Numbered from the stretch's first letter, positions 15,599-24,943 are shown. The stretch: 64,000 bases of DNA from Streptomyces sp. AC512_CC834 (GCF_019049325.1 NZ_JAGMUO010000051.1:65257-129256), one strand, 5' to 3'. Translations and numbers: made by a program. Notes: generated by a model not told the origin, from the sequence alone.

Positions 15599-17731
15599 TC
15601 AGAACGGCAGGGGCCGCGTGTGCACCACGTCCAGCCGGGACACCGCGCGGGTGAGCACCACGTACAGGCGGTGCAGGCCCCGCCCCGGCGAATTCCAGGG
15701 GCCCTCGGCCGCCGCGATCGCCGCCGGTTCGACGGCGACGACGTGGTCGTACTCCAGGCCCTTGACGACGCTCGCCGGGACGACGGCCACCCGGGCACCC
15801 GGCGTCTCGGCCCCCGACGCCGCGATGCCGGCCGCGTCGAGCGCCGCCCGCAGCCGGGGTACGTCCGGGTCGGCGGCGACGACACCCACCGAGCCCTCCC
15901 GGGTGAGCGCGTGCCGTACGGCGTCCACGACCGTCTCCGGCAGGGCGCCGGGCGTGGTCTCGCGCAGTCTCAGCTCGCCGTCGCCGCGCAGGGAACGGGC
16001 CTCCGGTACGTCCACGTCGAGGCGCGCCAGCAGCCGGTTGGTGAGGCCCACGACCTCCTTCGGCACCCGGAACCCGATGGTCAGCGGCACCACGGCCGCG
16101 TCCGGCCGGCCCAGGTGCGCGAGGACGGTCCGCCAGGACCGCGCGGCCCACGGTGTGGTCCCCTGGGCGAGATCGCCGAGGACGGTGAGCGAACCGAAGG
16201 CGGACCGGCGGGCGATGGCCCGGCACTCCATCGGGGAGATGTCCTGGGCCTCGTCGACGACGATGTGGCCGTAGCCCTCAGGGTGTTCGAGGAGTCCGGC
16301 GACCTCGTCGAGGAGGACCAGGTCGGCGGCGGACCAGCGCGCCGACTTCCACGAGCGCGGCACCCGGCCCGTCCACAGCAGCGCCTTCTGCTCGTCGTCG
16401 TCCAGCAGCCCGTCGGCGGCCCGCGCCAGCGATCCGGGGTCGCCGAGCAGTTGGGCGACGACCTCTTCCGGGCGCACCCGGGGCCAGGCCGCGTCGAGGT
16501 ACGCGCCGACCGGCCGGGCGCGTTCGACGCGGCGCAGCCAGGCGTTGCTCTGCGGTCCGGCGCGCCGTTCGGCCCGTTCCTGGACGTACCGCACGATCCG
16601 CGCCCGCACCCGCTCGCGCCCGACGGTGTACGGCGGTTGCTCCGCGCGGACGTCCGCGACGATCCCGGCCAGCGTCTCGGCGGGGACGCGCCAGCGGTAC
16701 GAGCCGTCCGGTACGGCGAGGGGCCCGGCGGCGTCGGGGTCCACGCGCGCGTACAGGGCGCGGCGCAGTACCTCGGCCGTCCGGGCGTCGTGCTTGACGG
16801 CGGCGGCCCGTTCGCCGTCGGTGCCGGTGACCGGGTGCCGGGCGATCTCCTGCGGCAGCGTGGACTGCCGTACGCCGGTCTCGCCGAGGGCGGGGAGGAC
16901 TTCGGCGATGTAGGAGAGGAAGGTCGGGTTGGGGCCGAGGATCAGCAGGCCGGCGCGTTGGATGCGCTGCGGGTGGGTGTAGAGGAGGTACGCGGCCCGG
17001 TGCAGCCCGACGGCGGTCTTGCCGGTGCCCGGGGCGCCCTGGACGCAGACGGTGGCGGTGAGGCCGGCGCGGACGAGGTCGTCCTGCTCGGGCTGGATGG
17101 TGGCGGCGATGTCCCGCATGGGCCCGACGCGGGGCCGTTCGATCTCCCGGGCGACGATGGCACTGGCCCGGGACTCGCCCCGGCCGAGGTGCTCGTCCTC
17201 GAGGCCGGTGAGGTCGGCCGAGTGCCCGTGGCTGCCGGGCGCCCACCCGAAGCGGCGGCGGACGGCGACGCCGCGCGGGTCGCCTGCGGTGGCCTGGTAG
17301 AAGGCGCGGGAGACGGGGGCGCGCCAGTCGACGACGAGGGGCGGGGCGGCGGGGTGCTCGGTGATCCGCAGCCGCCCGATGTGCAGCGCGTTCTCCGTCC
17401 CGGTCTCCGCCCCGGCCTGCATCCCGGCCTGCATCCCGGTCTCCGCCCCGGTCTCCATCCCGGTCTCCATCCCGGCCTCCGTCCCGGTCTCCGCGAAGTC
17501 CAGCCGGCCGAAGAACAGCGGCCCCTCGGGCAGTTCGCGCATCGCCTTGGCCCGGCTGCGCAGCCGGTACCCGAGGACCTCGGCGTCGGCTCCGGAGGCG
17601 GAGACGTCCTCGCCGGTGACGACGTGTTCCTGGGCGCCCTCGACCATGGCGGTGAGGACGGCGCGGCAGTGTTCGTGGTGGGCGCGCTCGCGGTCGAGGG
17701 CGCGCTGGAGGGCGGGGTCGGGAGACGTCAT
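15599..17731 (-). CDS. HelD/HelR-like UvrD-family helicase
   Basis: A 710-aa SF1 ATPase of the HelD group, which enter and recycle stalled or drug-blocked RNA polymerase; some Streptomyces members protect against rifampicin. Walker A is GAPGTGKT at 232-239, Walker B VVDEAQD, and later helicase motifs GLEYDHVV and LYVVLTRA are intact. Residues 81-114 are a run of ETGM/QAGM-type 4-residue units (12-bp DNA repeat at 17390-17491) inserted after GRLDFAE. I did not find a convincing rifampicin-associated element upstream, so HelD versus HelR is not settled. Confidence 0.88.
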   Translation of the reverse strand: MTSPDPALQRALDRERAHHEHCRAVLTAMVEGAQEHVVTGEDVSASGADAEVLGYRLRSRAKAMRELPEGPLFFGRLDFAETGTEAGMETGMETGAETGMQAGMQAGAETGTENALHIGRLRITEHPAAPPLVVDWRAPVSRAFYQATAGDPRGVAVRRRFGWAPGSHGHSADLTGLEDEHLGRGESRASAIVAREIERPRVGPMRDIAATIQPEQDDLVRAGLTATVCVQGAPGTGKTAVGLHRAAYLLYTHPQRIQRAGLLILGPNPTFLSYIAEVLPALGETGVRQSTLPQEIARHPVTGTDGERAAAVKHDARTAEVLRRALYARVDPDAAGPLAVPDGSYRWRVPAETLAGIVADVRAEQPPYTVGRERVRARIVRYVQERAERRAGPQSNAWLRRVERARPVGAYLDAAWPRVRPEEVVAQLLGDPGSLARAADGLLDDDEQKALLWTGRVPRSWKSARWSAADLVLLDEVAGLLEHPEGYGHIVVDEAQDISPMECRAIARRSAFGSLTVLGDLAQGTTPWAARSWRTVLAHLGRPDAAVVPLTIGFRVPKEVVGLTNRLLARLDVDVPEARSLRGDGELRLRETTPGALPETVVDAVRHALTREGSVGVVAADPDVPRLRAALDAAGIAASGAETPGARVAVVPASVVKGLEYDHVVAVEPAAIAAAEGPWNSPGRGLHRLYVVLTRAVSRLDVVHTRPLPF
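17390..17491. repeat. 12-bp tandem repeat inside the HelD-like gene
   Basis: About eight imperfect copies of a 12-bp unit (CCGGTCTCCATC/CCGGCCTGCATC on the plus strand) encode E/Q-A/T-G-M units. The array is in frame and adds about 34 residues. Confidence 0.85.
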
Positions 17732-17793
17732 TCCAGCAAGCCTACCGACATTGTGTTACCTGGTTAAATTTCTTACTCGGTCATCATCTCGTG

Positions 17794-18771
17794 TCATCGT
17801 TTCGTGGTCCTCGTTGAACACCGTCCGGCTGCCCGATCGCGTAACCGATGGCGGGGGGCGGCGGCGAGGTGGCCGGCGAAGAAGGCGATGAGTCTGGCGA
17901 CGGCCGGGGTGACGTGCTCGTCGCGGTCGTAGAGGGAGACGTGGGTGCCGCCGTCGACGACGAAGAGTTCCTTGGGCTCGGCCGCCCTCTCGACGGCTTC
18001 GCGGCTGAAGTGTGCCGTGTCGGCCTCGGAACCGACGATCATCAGCAGGGGGCGGGGCGAGATGAGGTGGACCAGGGCGTAGGAGTCGTACTGGACGATC
18101 TGGTCGAGGCTGCGGACGGGCCAGGGCAGGACCGCCCGGGGGTGGTGACCGCGCGGGGTGCGGTAGTACTCGTAGGTCTCGGCGTCCACGGCCTCCGTGA
18201 TCCACTCCTGCCGGGGAACGCCCTCACCGCGAGCCTCCGCGGTGCGTGCGGCACCCGCGAGTTCGAGCATGGCGCGCAGGGCCCGTGGGTCCTGGGCGGA
18301 GCCGAGTCCGTCGCGCATCACCGCTCCCAGGTCCACCGCGCTGACCGTGGCGACGGCCTTGACACGCAGGTCGGTCTGGGCGGCGTAGGGGACGTAGCCG
18401 CCGGAGGCGCAGATGCCCAGGGCTCCGATACGGTCCGGGTCGATCTCGTCGCGGGTGGTCAGGAAGCTCACGGCCGACTTGATGTCCTCCGCGCGCTGGA
18501 AGGGGTTCTCCAGGCCGCGTGGTTCGCCCTCGCTCTCGCCCTGGTGGGCGGCGTCGAAGACCAGTACGGCGAAGCCTTCGCGGGCCAGGCGCTCCGCGTA
18601 GACGCTCGCGGTCTGCTCCTTGACACCGCCGCCGGGATGGCCGACGACGACGGCCGGGAGCCGGTCACCGTCGGGCGCGTCGGGCGCGTCGGGCGCGTCG
18701 GGCGCGTCGGGCAGGAAGAGGATCCCGGCGAGTGCGAGATGGCTGCTAAGGAACGTGACGTCCGTCTTCAT
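17794..18771 (-). CDS. Alpha/beta hydrolase (YcjY/DLH-like)
   Basis: A 325-aa alpha/beta hydrolase. The oxyanion region is VVGHPGGGVKEQ, the nucleophile elbow is GICASGGY (Ser in CASGG), the acid follows VGSEADT and the His is in DGGTHVSLYD. Related proteins are annotated as acetylxylan-esterase or dienelactone-hydrolase-like without proven substrates. Residues 22-34 are four PDA units from a 9-bp GGGCGCGTC array (18673-18708). It is divergent from an MmyB-like regulator across about 90 bp, the usual pairing, so that regulator probably controls it. Confidence 0.88.
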   Translation of the reverse strand: MKTDVTFLSSHLALAGILFLPDAPDAPDAPDAPDGDRLPAVVVGHPGGGVKEQTASVYAERLAREGFAVLVFDAAHQGESEGEPRGLENPFQRAEDIKSAVSFLTTRDEIDPDRIGALGICASGGYVPYAAQTDLRVKAVATVSAVDLGAVMRDGLGSAQDPRALRAMLELAGAARTAEARGEGVPRQEWITEAVDAETYEYYRTPRGHHPRAVLPWPVRSLDQIVQYDSYALVHLISPRPLLMIVGSEADTAHFSREAVERAAEPKELFVVDGGTHVSLYDRDEHVTPAVARLIAFFAGHLAAAPRHRLRDRAAGRCSTRTTKR

Positions 18772-18860
18772 GCCCCGACCCTGGCAGGTGCCGCGCGCCG
18801 GGATAAGGGGCCAATGCCGGCCCCCTCACCGGTCGGGCCCGCGGTGCGAGACTCGACCGC

Positions 18861-19784
18861 ATGAGCAGCGAACTGGGTGACTTCCTCAAGGCCCGGCGCA
18901 AGGAGCTGAGCCCCGCGACGGCCGGGCTCACCGACGACGGACGGCGCCGGGTCCCGGGCCTGCGCCGCGAGGAGGTCGCCCTGTTGGCGTCGATCAGCTC
19001 CGGTTACTACACCCGCCTGGAACAGGGGCGGCGCCGGGCCTCCGAGCCGGTGCTGGACGCCCTCGCCCGCGCGCTGCGGCTCAGCGAGGACGAGCGTGCC
19101 TACCTCTTCGAGCTGTCGGGCAAGGACGCCGGCCGACCGCTCCGGCGGCCCGCCCAGCGGGTCCGGCCCCCGTTGCGGCGCCTGCTCGACGATCTCACCC
19201 ACACCCCGGCCCTCGTCCTCGGCCGACGCACCGACATCCTGGCGTGGAACCCTCCGGCTGCCGCACTGTTCACCGACTTCGCGCTCCTTCCGCGGGACGA
19301 ACGCAACTTCGTACGCCTGGTGTTCTGCCATCCCGTGGTACGGGCCCTGTACACCGACTGGCCCCACATGGCGCGGGCCTGCGTGGCGCAACTGCGGATG
19401 GAGGCGGCTCGGGACCCGGCGGATCCGCGGCTGACGACGCTGGTGGAAGAGCTGTCCGTGCGGGACCCGGACTTCCGGACCTGGTGGGCCGACCACCGCG
19501 TGGCCGTACGGACCGCGGGCACCAAGGCGCTGCGCCACCCGACGGCGGGCGAACTCACGCTCGACTGGTCCACACTCACCGACACGGCCGACCCGGACCA
19601 GCAGCTCGTCGCCCTGACCGCCGCGCCCGGCACCGCCTCCCACGACGGCCTGCGCCGCCTGCGGCTCCTGGGCCGCATGCGCCGCCTGGACGCCGTCACA
19701 TCCGAACGGACCGTTCCTGACGCTCCCGGCGCTCCCGGTAGCTGTAGCGGTAGCGCAGCGGCGACTGACCGACCTCCCGTTTGA
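18861..19784 (+). CDS. MmyB-like XRE transcriptional regulator
   Basis: A 307-aa regulator with an N-terminal helix-turn-helix (about 5-70; VPGLRREEVALLASISSGYY is the family hallmark) and a C-terminal MmyB PAS-like ligand domain (about 95-275). HPTAGELTLDW and DPDQQLVALTA are typical. The last 89 bp overlap the convergent AraC gene, giving a divergent Pro/Ala-rich tail after about residue 275; the original stop may have been lost. It probably represses the divergent hydrolase gene. Confidence 0.9.
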   Translation: MSSELGDFLKARRKELSPATAGLTDDGRRRVPGLRREEVALLASISSGYYTRLEQGRRRASEPVLDALARALRLSEDERAYLFELSGKDAGRPLRRPAQRVRPPLRRLLDDLTHTPALVLGRRTDILAWNPPAAALFTDFALLPRDERNFVRLVFCHPVVRALYTDWPHMARACVAQLRMEAARDPADPRLTTLVEELSVRDPDFRTWWADHRVAVRTAGTKALRHPTAGELTLDWSTLTDTADPDQQLVALTAAPGTASHDGLRRLRLLGRMRRLDAVTSERTVPDAPGAPGSCSGSAAATDRPPV

Positions 19785-20679
19785 ACGCGTTGCTGAACGC
19801 GCTCGCCGAGGCATACCCCAGCTCGGCCGCCAAGGAGGCGACCGGTACGTCGTCGTCGCGCAGGGCCCGCCGGGCCAGCAGCATCCGCCAGCGGCTGAGA
19901 TAGGTCAGCGGCGGGACACCCGCCACGGTGCGGAAGGACTCCGCGAACGAGGTCCTCGACATCGCCACGGCGCGGGCCAGTTCCCGCAGCCCCCAGGGCC
20001 TGCCGGGATCGGCGTGGATGAGGTCGAGCGCCGGCCGCAGCCTCTCCTCGGTCAGCAGCCGCAGCCAGCCCGGAGGCAGCTCGGCCTGGTCGACGTAGGC
20101 GCGCAGCACCTCGAGCAGCAGGAGCTGGCCGTGCTGGCGGATCGCGAAGGCGGACCCCATGCGGTCCCCGGTCACCTCGCCGAACAGCCGGTGGAGACTG
20201 CCGCGCAGATTGGTCGCGGCGGCGGCCGACCCGCGGACGTGCGCCACCGGCGGAAGCGCCTGCAGCAGCAGCGCCCGGCCGGCCGGGTTGAGGTCGACAT
20301 GGCCGCCGACGACGACGTCGGTGTCGGGGGCGCCGCCGATCAGGCGGGCGGAGGTGAAGTCGGCCTCGGGCACGATCTCGCGGCGTGGCCCGTCGCCGGT
20401 GCCGCCCTCCAGCCGCAGCCACGACCGGTTGTTCAGGACGGCGACGTCGCCCGGTTCGAGCGCGATCGGCTCCGGCACGCCCTCGGTGGTCAGCAGGGCC
20501 CGGCCGCTCGCCATCGCGGTGAACTTCAGCCCTTCCACCGCCGCGCGGGACACCCAGGGGCCCCGCACGGCGAACCCGCCCGACACCACGCCGCGGACCT
20601 CGACGAGGTCGAGCACCTCGGACAGTTGATCGCCGACCACCCTCGTACTGTCGCGCAAGAAACACGGATCGGCAAGCAT
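19696..20679 (-). CDS. AraC family transcriptional regulator (cupin_6 type)
   Basis: A 327-aa regulator with an N-terminal AraC-binding cupin (about 10-190; LEPGDVAVLNN) and a C-terminal AraC double helix-turn-helix (about 215-310; LGYASASAFSNAFKREVGQSPLRYR). The C terminus is Arg-rich. It is divergent from an SDR gene across only 34 bp, a common AraC-SDR pairing, so it likely controls that gene. The N-terminal start may be a little internal, because the intergenic gap is very small. Confidence 0.9.
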   Translation of the reverse strand: MLADPCFLRDSTRVVGDQLSEVLDLVEVRGVVSGGFAVRGPWVSRAAVEGLKFTAMASGRALLTTEGVPEPIALEPGDVAVLNNRSWLRLEGGTGDGPRREIVPEADFTSARLIGGAPDTDVVVGGHVDLNPAGRALLLQALPPVAHVRGSAAAATNLRGSLHRLFGEVTGDRMGSAFAIRQHGQLLLLEVLRAYVDQAELPPGWLRLLTEERLRPALDLIHADPGRPWGLRELARAVAMSRTSFAESFRTVAGVPPLTYLSRWRMLLARRALRDDDVPVASLAAELGYASASAFSNAFKREVGQSPLRYRYSYRERRERQERSVRM

Positions 20680-20713
20680 TCACAGTCCGAGGGACCGATC
20701 GCAGAGTAGAGAC

Positions 20714-21763
20714 ATGACGCACCCCACCGCACACAGGCAGCACCCGATCGGATCCGGCTTCACGGCCGCGTCCACGACCGACGAGGTCCTGGCGGGCATC
20801 GACCTCTCGGGCACCAATGTCGTCGTCACCGGCGGCCACAACGGCCTCGGCCTGGAGACCACCCGCGCACTCGCCGGGGCCGGCGCGTCCGTCACGGTCG
20901 CCTCGCGCAACCCCGACCGCGCCGCGGCGAAGCTCGCCGGGATCGAACGGGTGGAAACCGGCCGCCTCGACCTCCTCGACCCGAAGTCGATCGACGCCTT
21001 CGCCACCCGGTACCTCGACTCCGGCCGTCCGCTGCACGTCCTCCTCAACAACGCCGGTCTCATGGGTGGCCCGCTGGTCCGGGACGCGCGCGGCTACGAG
21101 TCGCAGTTCGCCACCAATCACCTGGGCCACTTCCAGCTCACCCTGGGCCTGTTGCCCGCCCTGCGCGCCGCCGGCGGCGTCGGCGGCGGCGGCGCCCGGG
21201 TCGTCAACCTGACGTCCGGCGGCCACCGGCTCTCCGACATCCGCTGGGACGACCCGCACTTCACCACCGGCTACGACGCCATGGGCATGCTGGGATACGG
21301 CCAGTCCAAGACGGCCAACGTCCTGTTCGCCGTCGAGCTGGACCGCCGCCTGGCCGCGGAGGGCATCCGCGGCTACGCCGTGCACCCGGGCATCGTCGTC
21401 GGTACGAACCTCGGGCCCTGGCGCGCCGAGGGAGACGCGCGGGGGCCCTGGATGAGCGACGAGGCGCTGCGGGACCTGGGACTGATCGACCGGTCCGGCC
21501 GGCCCGTCATCGACCCCGGCCGCGAGAAGAAGACGCTGCGACAGGGAGCCGCCACCAGCGTCTTCGCGGCGACCAGCCCCGCGCTCGCCGAGATCGGCGG
21601 CGTCTACCTCAAGGACAACGACGTCTCGCCCCTGGACGAGGATCCGAAACCCATCGACTTCGCCACCGAACAGAATCCCCCGGCCACCGTCGTGCCCCAC
21701 GCGATCGACCCCGCATCGGCGCGGCGGCTCTGGGAGCTGAGCGAGCGGCTGCTCACGGCCTAG
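20714..21763 (+). CDS. SDR family oxidoreductase
   Basis: A 349-aa short-chain dehydrogenase. The cofactor motif is TGGHNGLG (about residue 39), the strand-4 motif NNAG, and the catalytic set Ser in LTSGGHR and YGQSK. Long members of this group are retinol-dehydrogenase-like. Its regulator is the divergent AraC gene. A decayed regulator fragment follows downstream on the other strand. Confidence 0.92.
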   Translation: MTHPTAHRQHPIGSGFTAASTTDEVLAGIDLSGTNVVVTGGHNGLGLETTRALAGAGASVTVASRNPDRAAAKLAGIERVETGRLDLLDPKSIDAFATRYLDSGRPLHVLLNNAGLMGGPLVRDARGYESQFATNHLGHFQLTLGLLPALRAAGGVGGGGARVVNLTSGGHRLSDIRWDDPHFTTGYDAMGMLGYGQSKTANVLFAVELDRRLAAEGIRGYAVHPGIVVGTNLGPWRAEGDARGPWMSDEALRDLGLIDRSGRPVIDPGREKKTLRQGAATSVFAATSPALAEIGGVYLKDNDVSPLDEDPKPIDFATEQNPPATVVPHAIDPASARRLWELSERLLTA

Positions 21764-21808
21764 GCCCCGGCCGCTCCGCCTGGTTCCCCAGTACGTCCGG
21801 AAGCGCCG

Positions 21809-21991
21809 GAGCCTCGGCGTCCGGGGATCCTGACGGTGCGGAGTGCGGAGTGCGGAGTAGAGCACGAGGCGCTGGTCGCGGTCGTCGAGGGTGAGCGAGT
21901 CGCAGTCGACGGTGACCTCCTCGACGACCGGGTGCCGGAAGGTCTGCGTGGGCCTCACCGAGACCGCCGCCGTGAACCGGAGCCCTGTGAA
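21809..21991 (-). pseudogene. Remnant of an MmyB-like regulator C-terminus
   Basis: The minus strand encodes about 60 residues that match the end of the MmyB ligand domain: FRHPVVEEVTVDCDSL, DDRDQRLVLYSA. Compare ALRHPTAGELTLDWSTL and DPDQQLVALTA in the intact paralogue at 18861. There is no helix-turn-helix or start in frame upstream; the frame is broken near 22000. It lies in the 327 bp between the SDR and TetR genes, where I see nothing else. Confidence 0.6.
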
Positions 21992-22090
21992 CGCGCCGAG
22001 GTGGCCGCGTGGCTGCTCAGCGACCGCGCCTCGTGGGTGAGGGTGACCGACACGGGAGGACGTCACCGGCCCACTCTTCGCCGAGTCGCC

Positions 22091-22762
22091 TCACCCCGCC
22101 GACGGCCCGGCCGTCCCCGACGGACCCGACGGCCCCACCGGTCCCGACGACCCCACCGCCAGCCTCTCCCCCAGTCCCGCCGCCAGTCCCGCGAACGCCC
22201 GCTCCGCCGCCGCCACCGCGTCCCCCCGCACGTCCTCGACCCGCTCCCCGGCCGCGATCCGTCGCCAGTTCTCCAGTGCCAGGATCCGCTGTACGGCGAT
22301 GATCTGACCGGCGGCCAGTCTGGCCTCCAGGTTGCCGCCGAGCGCCTCGGCGAGCGCGGCCTCGGAGCGCTCGAGCTGCGTGTGCATCCGGGCGACCAGG
22401 GCGGGAGTGCCGTAGAGCAGCCGGTGGAAGGCGAGTACCGCGGGATGCCCGTTGAGCCCGGTCACCGGGTCGCCCCGCTCCAGCCCGGCCAGGAAGTGCC
22501 GCCGCAGCGCCTCGATCGGCGCCGGCCCCTCCCGCGCCACCCGGGCCGCCTCGTCCTCGTGGTCGGCGATGCGGTGCAGGACGAGGTCCTCCTTCGCCGG
22601 GAAGTACCGGAAGAGCGTCGGCTTGGACACCTCGGCCGCGGCGGCCACCTCCGCGACGGACACCGCGTCGAAGCCCTTCTCCAGGAAGAGTTCGACCGCG
22701 ACGTCCGACAGCGTCTGGAACATCCGCTGCTTCTTGCGTTCTCGCAGACCGGGGGCGCTCAT
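22091..22762 (-). CDS. TetR family transcriptional regulator
   Basis: A 223-aa regulator. The N-terminal helix-turn-helix spans about 10-58 (RMFQTLSDVAVELFLEKGFDA ... VSKPTLFRYFPAKEDL, given in part). A C-terminal TetR ligand domain follows, ending in a Gly/Ser/Pro-rich tail. It starts 9 bp downstream of the membrane DevA-domain gene on the same strand, so it is probably the last gene of that transcript. Target unknown. Confidence 0.9.
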   Translation of the reverse strand: MSAPGLRERKKQRMFQTLSDVAVELFLEKGFDAVSVAEVAAAAEVSKPTLFRYFPAKEDLVLHRIADHEDEAARVAREGPAPIEALRRHFLAGLERGDPVTGLNGHPAVLAFHRLLYGTPALVARMHTQLERSEAALAEALGGNLEARLAAGQIIAVQRILALENWRRIAAGERVEDVRGDAVAAAERAFAGLAAGLGERLAVGSSGPVGPSGPSGTAGPSAG

Positions 22763-22771
22763 GGGGCGAGC

Positions 22772-23809
22772 CTACGCACCGGCGACGTCGTCGACGGACT
22801 CCGACCGCACGGGTCTGGCCGCGTCCCAGAGGATGCCGAAGAAGGCGCGCCTGCGTGCCACGACGTCCCGTCCCCGCTCACCGTCGTACCGGCTCCAGCG
22901 GGTCAGCAGGGAACCGTGCCCGATGAGGTCGAGCAACTGGTCGTCGTCGGCTTCCGATCGCGACGGGGCCGAAACGGGAGCGCGGTACTCGTCCGGTCTC
23001 ACGTCGATCTTGTCGTAGATCCCCTCAAAGATCACTTCGTCGCCGATGACGTACAGCTTGAGGAAGGGCGACATGTGCACCGCCCGGAACTCGACGGACA
23101 GCGTGCCCTGCGCCTTGCGGAGCATCCTGCCCCGCATTGTCTCGAGACCGCGCTCGTATCCCGTGATCTTCTCGACCAGGTACCGGCGGAAACCGGGCGC
23201 GTCCGCCAGTTTCCCGTCCGCGCCCCGCACCAGGCCGGGGACTTCGACGGGCCGCGTGAAGTCCGGAACCAGGATGCGGACGGACACGGACCTCGATGGA
23301 TCGGGAGGCAGCTCCTCCAGCACTCTCCTCAGCGGTTCGACGAAGGTCTCCCCGGTGAAGCACATCCCCCACAGCTCCACGGCACCGCCCTGCCGGACGG
23401 TCTGCGCGCACTCCTCCATCAACTGCTGCCCCGTGGCCTCCTCGCCCGACTGCGGGCGCAGCCGCGTGGTCAGGTCCCGGACCTCGTCACTCAGCCGCCG
23501 GACGGTCTCGTGCAGATGCCCCGCCGCCTCCCGCTGGGTGTCGTGCGCCGTGTTCAGCCGCAGCACCTCGGCATAGAGCACGTACCCCACGATGCTGAGC
23601 AGCGCTCCGCCGATGTAGGTCTTGCCTTCCAGCGCGTCGCCCACCGGTTTGACGAACTGGGCCACCAGCCCGACGACGAAGACGGCCAGGAGCAGGCCCT
23701 TGGTCACCGTCGTCTCGGCACGACTCCAGCGCGCCGCCATCCTGCCGCGCAGCGAGGATCCGCCCTCCGACACCACCAAGTCCCCCCAACCGCTGGCGCG
23801 TTCGGCCAA
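22772..23809 (-). CDS. Membrane protein with a DevA/DevE-type C-terminal domain
   Basis: A 345-aa protein of unknown function. Two membrane segments (about 35-54 and 66-82) are followed by a short coiled coil (about 90-120) and a C-terminal domain from about 130. That domain matches the effector domain of DevA and DevE: VRILVPDF vs FRVLMPSRD, VEFRAVHMSPFLKLYVIGDE vs IAFRALPFTPPMKLYLLGGE, and a final RAFFGILWDA vs QKWFDALWET. I infer a shared ligand-sensing domain, here anchored at the membrane instead of on DNA. Start: TTG at 23809, or an internal GTG behind GGGGGGA a few codons later. Same strand as devAB and the kinase-like gene. Confidence 0.8.
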   Translation of the reverse strand: MAERASGWGDLVVSEGGSSLRGRMAARWSRAETTVTKGLLLAVFVVGLVAQFVKPVGDALEGKTYIGGALLSIVGYVLYAEVLRLNTAHDTQREAAGHLHETVRRLSDEVRDLTTRLRPQSGEEATGQQLMEECAQTVRQGGAVELWGMCFTGETFVEPLRRVLEELPPDPSRSVSVRILVPDFTRPVEVPGLVRGADGKLADAPGFRRYLVEKITGYERGLETMRGRMLRKAQGTLSVEFRAVHMSPFLKLYVIGDEVIFEGIYDKIDVRPDEYRAPVSAPSRSEADDDQLLDLIGHGSLLTRWSRYDGERGRDVVARRRAFFGILWDAARPVRSESVDDVAGA

Positions 23810-23857
23810 GCCGGCCCATGGTGCCCGGTGCCGGGGTGGACAGGAAGAGGGCAGGAG

Positions 23858-24943
23858 TCACTCGGCCCGCTTGCCGTGCCAGGCGCGCAGCGCCTCCACG
23901 ATCTGTTCCCGGCCCGGCACGTCGACCAGCCTGAGTGGCTCACGGGCCCGCCGTATCGCGCGCTGAACCCGGTCCGCGGCGGCCTGGAAGTGGTCCGCGT
24001 CCCCGTCCGCGTCCTCGGGAAGGTCGGTCGCCGCACGCAGGACATCCGTGAAGACCGACTGCGCGTACTCGAACGCGACGTAGGTAGGGAGGTCTTCGTG
24101 CAGTCCGGCGGTCAGCGGGGCGAACCCGGCCTTCACCATGGCCTCGGCCCACAGCTCCGTCATGCGGACCTGCTCCTGCTTGTCGTACGCCATACGCACG
24201 AGGTGGGTCGCGAGATCGTGCAGCGGATCACCGAATATCGCCAGTTCCCAGTCGATCACCGTGAGCCGCCCGCCCCGCACGATGATGTTGGCCCGATGGA
24301 CATCCGTGTGCAGAAGCCGGAACGGACGCGACGTTCGGCAGCGATGATGGGCCGCGAAACGTGCCATCGCGTCCTTGGGAACGCCGACGGCGTCGAAGAG
24401 CGCGCCGAATCGGTCCCGGTTCGGACCGTGCACCCGCTCCTCCGTGAAGCGGACCAGCCAGTCCAGGAATCCCTGCGTGTCGCCGTCCTCGGGCCAGTCC
24501 TCGGGGCGGGCCGGCAGTTCCGCGACAGGGACGCGCGCGGTCCGGACGAAGAAGGACGCGAACGAGCGCATGAGTGCGTCGCCCACGTTCTCGAGCGGGC
24601 CGCCGTCGCTGAGCACCCGGCCCATCCGGTACCGGTGCACGGAGCCGTCTCCGAGGTCGGCGAGGCACGGCGGCACCTCGCGCAGATACCGGCAGACGAC
24701 GCGGAGCACCTCCGCCTCGCGCGGCCAGATGCGCGGCACCACCTCCACGGTCCGCAGCGGAACGCGGTACTTGAAACGGGCGAAAGGGACGGCTCCCAGC
24801 AGCAATGCCAGGACCGGGCCCGAGCGCAGGACGTAGTTGATGTTGTGGTGCCCTCTCAGCACCTCGCCCCTGCCACGGAGTCTCCCGGACTCAACGAGGT
24901 GACGCACGAGCGCCGTACGCGCTCGATGTGGCAGACGGTGCAT
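23858..24943 (-). CDS. Aminoglycoside phosphotransferase (APH)-family protein
   Basis: A 361-aa protein with the APH/choline-kinase fold. The catalytic loop is LLHTDVHRANII (HxDxxxxN) and the metal-binding motif VIDWELAIFGDP (DxE). The glycine-rich loop is weak. The ATG at 24943 (MHRLPHRART) is preferred to a frame beginning at 25057 in non-conserved sequence. It lies between devB and the membrane DevA-domain gene with gaps of 110 and 48 bp, so it is probably in the devAB transcript. The substrate may be a small metabolite and not an antibiotic; unproven. Confidence 0.85.
   Translation of the reverse strand: MHRLPHRARTALVRHLVESGRLRGRGEVLRGHHNINYVLRSGPVLALLLGAVPFARFKYRVPLRTVEVVPRIWPREAEVLRVVCRYLREVPPCLADLGDGSVHRYRMGRVLSDGGPLENVGDALMRSFASFFVRTARVPVAELPARPEDWPEDGDTQGFLDWLVRFTEERVHGPNRDRFGALFDAVGVPKDAMARFAAHHRCRTSRPFRLLHTDVHRANIIVRGGRLTVIDWELAIFGDPLHDLATHLVRMAYDKQEQVRMTELWAEAMVKAGFAPLTAGLHEDLPTYVAFEYAQSVFTDVLRAATDLPEDADGDADHFQAAADRVQRAIRRAREPLRLVDVPGREQIVEALRAWHGKRAE

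Noticed and set aside
19100..22066. Single minus-strand frame of about 990 codons
   Set aside because: Only its first about 90 residues (MmyB remnant) look like real protein; the rest is antisense or out of frame to intact SDR, AraC and XRE genes.
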